Source: Chloroflexota bacterium (GTDB lineage Bacteria > Chloroflexota > Dormibacteria > Dormibacterales > Dormibacteraceae). Taken from it: a DNA stretch of 6,069 nt. The translations under genes and the position numbers were made by a program. The notes below the pieces were generated by a model. The model was not told the DNA's origin and did no database searches. It saw nothing but the letters and a program-made list of their open reading frames with translations. The DNA lies in contig VBFW01000121.1 in assembly GCA_005880525.1 (NCBI GenBank), forward strand, positions 1 to 6,069, given 5' to 3'. Shown in pieces: positions 4,631 through 6,069 of this stretch. The stretch's first letter is position 1. Every line of letters starts with the position of its first letter.

Positions 4631-6069
4631 CGCCGCCGCAGGCTCTTTCTGCTTGTGCTTGGTCGGCGTGAACTTCAGACCGTCCTCGCCTTCCACGTCG
4701 ATCAGCACGGTGTCACCGCGCGCGATCTTGCCGCGGAGCAGGTGCTCGGACAGCTGGTCCTCGATCCGGCTGGTGATCACGCGTCGCAGCGGACGCGCGC
4801 CATAGATCCGGTCGTAGCCTTCCTTCGCGAGCAGGTCCTTCGCCGCGTCGGTCACCTCGATCGTGATCTGCTGCTCGGCAAGGTGCTTGCCCAGCCGCAC
4901 CATCTGCAGGTCGACGATCTGGCGGATCTGCTCCGTCGTCAGGCTCTTGAACACGACGACGGCATCGACGCGGTTCAGGAACTCCGGCCTGAACATGCGC
5001 TTCAGCTCTTCGTCGATCTTCTCTTTGGTGTTCTTGTGCCGGCGCTCGACCTCCTCGGCTTCGTCCACGACAGCGGGCTGGAAGCCCAGCGATGTGGCGG
5101 CCTGGTTGACGTCGCGGATGCCGAGGTTCGAGGTCATGATGATCACGGTGTTGGCGAAGTTGACGATCTTGCCCTTGGCGTCGCTGAGCCTGCCGTCCTC
5201 GAGGATCTGCAGGAGCATGTTGAAGACCTCGGGGTGCGCCTTCTCGATCTCGTCGAAGAGGATCACCGAGTAAGGCCGGCGCCGCACCGCTTCGGTGAGC
5301 TGTCCGCCCTCGTCGTAGCCGACGTAGCCCGGAGGCGACCCGACGAGCCTCGCGGTCGTGTGGCGCTCCATGAACTCCGACATGTCGAGCTTGATGAGCG
5401 CGTCCTCGGAGTCGAACAGGTACTCGGCCAGCGCGCGCGCAAGCTCGGTCTTCCCGATGCCCGTGGGGCCCAGGAAGATGAACGAGCCGATGGGCCGGCG
5501 CGGGTTCTTGAGGCCGGCGCGCGCGCGCCGCACCGCCTGCGACACGGTGACGATCGCCTCGTCCTGTCCGACCATGCGCTTGTGGATCTCCTCCTCCATG
5601 CGCAGCAGCCGCGACGTCTCCTCCTCCACCAGTCGCGAGACGGGGACGCCGGTCCACGCGGCGACGATCTGCGCGATATCCTCCTCGCCCACCTCGGGCA
5701 CGGTCTCGCCCAGCTTGTCGCGCCACGCGGCTTCCTTGGTCGCGAGCTTGTCCTGCAGCTTCTTCACGCGGTCGCGCACGGCGGCCGCGGCCTCGAAGTC
5801 CTGCTTGTTCACCGACTCGTCCTGGTCGAGCCGGTACTTCTTTATCTCTTTCTGCAGCTCCTTCAGATCGTCGGGAGTCGTGGTGAGCTTCATGCGCACG
5901 CGCGCCGATGCCTCGTCGATGAGGTCGATCGCCTTGTCGGGCAGAGCGCGGTCGCTCACGTAGCGGTCGCTCAGGGTCACTGCTGAATGCACCGCGGAGT
6001 CCGTGATGATCACGCGGTGGTGCTTCTCGTACAGGGACTTCACGCCGTTGAGGATCTCGATGGTCTCGG
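4613..6069 (-). CDS. clpC: ClpC-type ATP-dependent Clp protease ATPase subunit, C-terminal part
   Basis: The frame is open through the right edge, so only about 484 C-terminal codons are visible; ETIEILNG precedes the internal GTG at 6043. Counting from that GTG as 1: the end of the first AAA+ domain (SDRYVSDRALPDKAIDLIDEA) is at 25-45, and a coiled M region with a UVR-like motif (QDFEAAAAVRDRVKKLQ) at 81-97. The second AAA+ domain has Walker A GPTGIGKT at 192-199, pore loop GYVG at 239-242, Walker B VILFDE at 260-265, sensor 1 Asn306, an LGF tripeptide at 319-321 where ClpC docks on ClpP, and sensor 2 GAR at 415-417. It unfolds substrates and feeds them to ClpP in the cytoplasm. The short M region, the UVR motif and the LGF loop favour ClpC over the disaggregase ClpB. 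The tail ends in an Ala/Pro-rich stretch and TAG. Confidence 0.93.
   Translation of the reverse strand, partial: ETIEILNGVKSLYEKHHRVIITDSAVHSAVTLSDRYVSDRALPDKAIDLIDEASARVRMKLTTTPDDLKELQKEIKKYRLDQDESVNKQDFEAAAAVRDRVKKLQDKLATKEAAWRDKLGETVPEVGEEDIAQIVAAWTGVPVSRLVEEETSRLLRMEEEIHKRMVGQDEAIVTVSQAVRRARAGLKNPRRPIGSFIFLGPTGIGKTELARALAEYLFDSEDALIKLDMSEFMERHTTARLVGSPPGYVGYDEGGQLTEAVRRRPYSVILFDEIEKAHPEVFNMLLQILEDGRLSDAKGKIVNFANTVIIMTSNLGIRDVNQAATSLGFQPAVVDEAEEVERRHKNTKEKIDEELKRMFRPEFLNRVDAVVVFKSLTTEQIRQIVDLQMVRLGKHLAEQQITIEVTDAAKDLLAKEGYDRIYGARPLRRVITSRIEDQLSEHLLRGKIARGDTVLIDVEGEDGLKFTPTKHKQKEPAAAAPAKP

Noticed and set aside
4655..5986. Long open frame of 443 codons on the plus strand, antisense to clpC.
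   Set aside because: It mirrors the strongly biased GC-rich codons of clpC, and its translation is rich in Leu, Asp, Arg and His with no recognisable domain. It is a shadow frame.

Overview
The window is a GC-rich bacterial stretch in which every intact gene lies on the minus strand. The gene set suggests a Gram-negative or environmental bacterium of the kind that pairs a DUF4129/DUF4350/MoxR/DUF58 operon with a UVR-type ClpC. Acidobacteriota is my best guess, but it rests on gene content and style only, not on any marker gene, so it is weak.

Layout in transcription order (right to left). (1) 6069-4613: the C-terminal part of a ClpC-type AAA+ unfoldase, cut by the window edge. (2) 4612-3890: a 723-base intergenic region with no intact gene. 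It holds a decayed DUF559 endonuclease-like gene on the plus strand (4081-4475), bracketed by copies of a 37-base palindromic repeat: one inverted copy on the left (3981-4017) and three direct copies on the right in a 54-base tandem array (4447-4607). A second palindrome family sits at 3912-3949. An 18-base direct repeat matching the very end of clpC lies outside the left side of this block. (3) 3889 down to position 1: a tightly packed operon encoding a polytopic membrane protein, a DUF4129 protein, a DUF4350 protein, a MoxR-family AAA+ ATPase, and what looks like the first 13 codons of a DUF58 protein. Successive genes overlap by 4 bases (GTGA, ATGA, ATGA), which points to translational coupling.

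The operon resembles the widespread but poorly characterised MoxR/DUF58 envelope-associated modules: a cytoplasmic MoxR ATPase works beside membrane proteins with large soluble domains, probably in assembly or maturation of envelope or secreted proteins. The DUF4350 gene is interrupted by an in-frame TAG at 1636-1638, although both halves remain open and family-like. It is therefore either a recent nonsense mutation, a sequence error, or a read-through or restart case.

The most unusual part is the DUF559 remnant with its palindromic repeats, which looks like a small repeat-plus-nuclease unit inserted behind clpC. No complete new defence or mobile system is visible; the unit as read here is degenerate.
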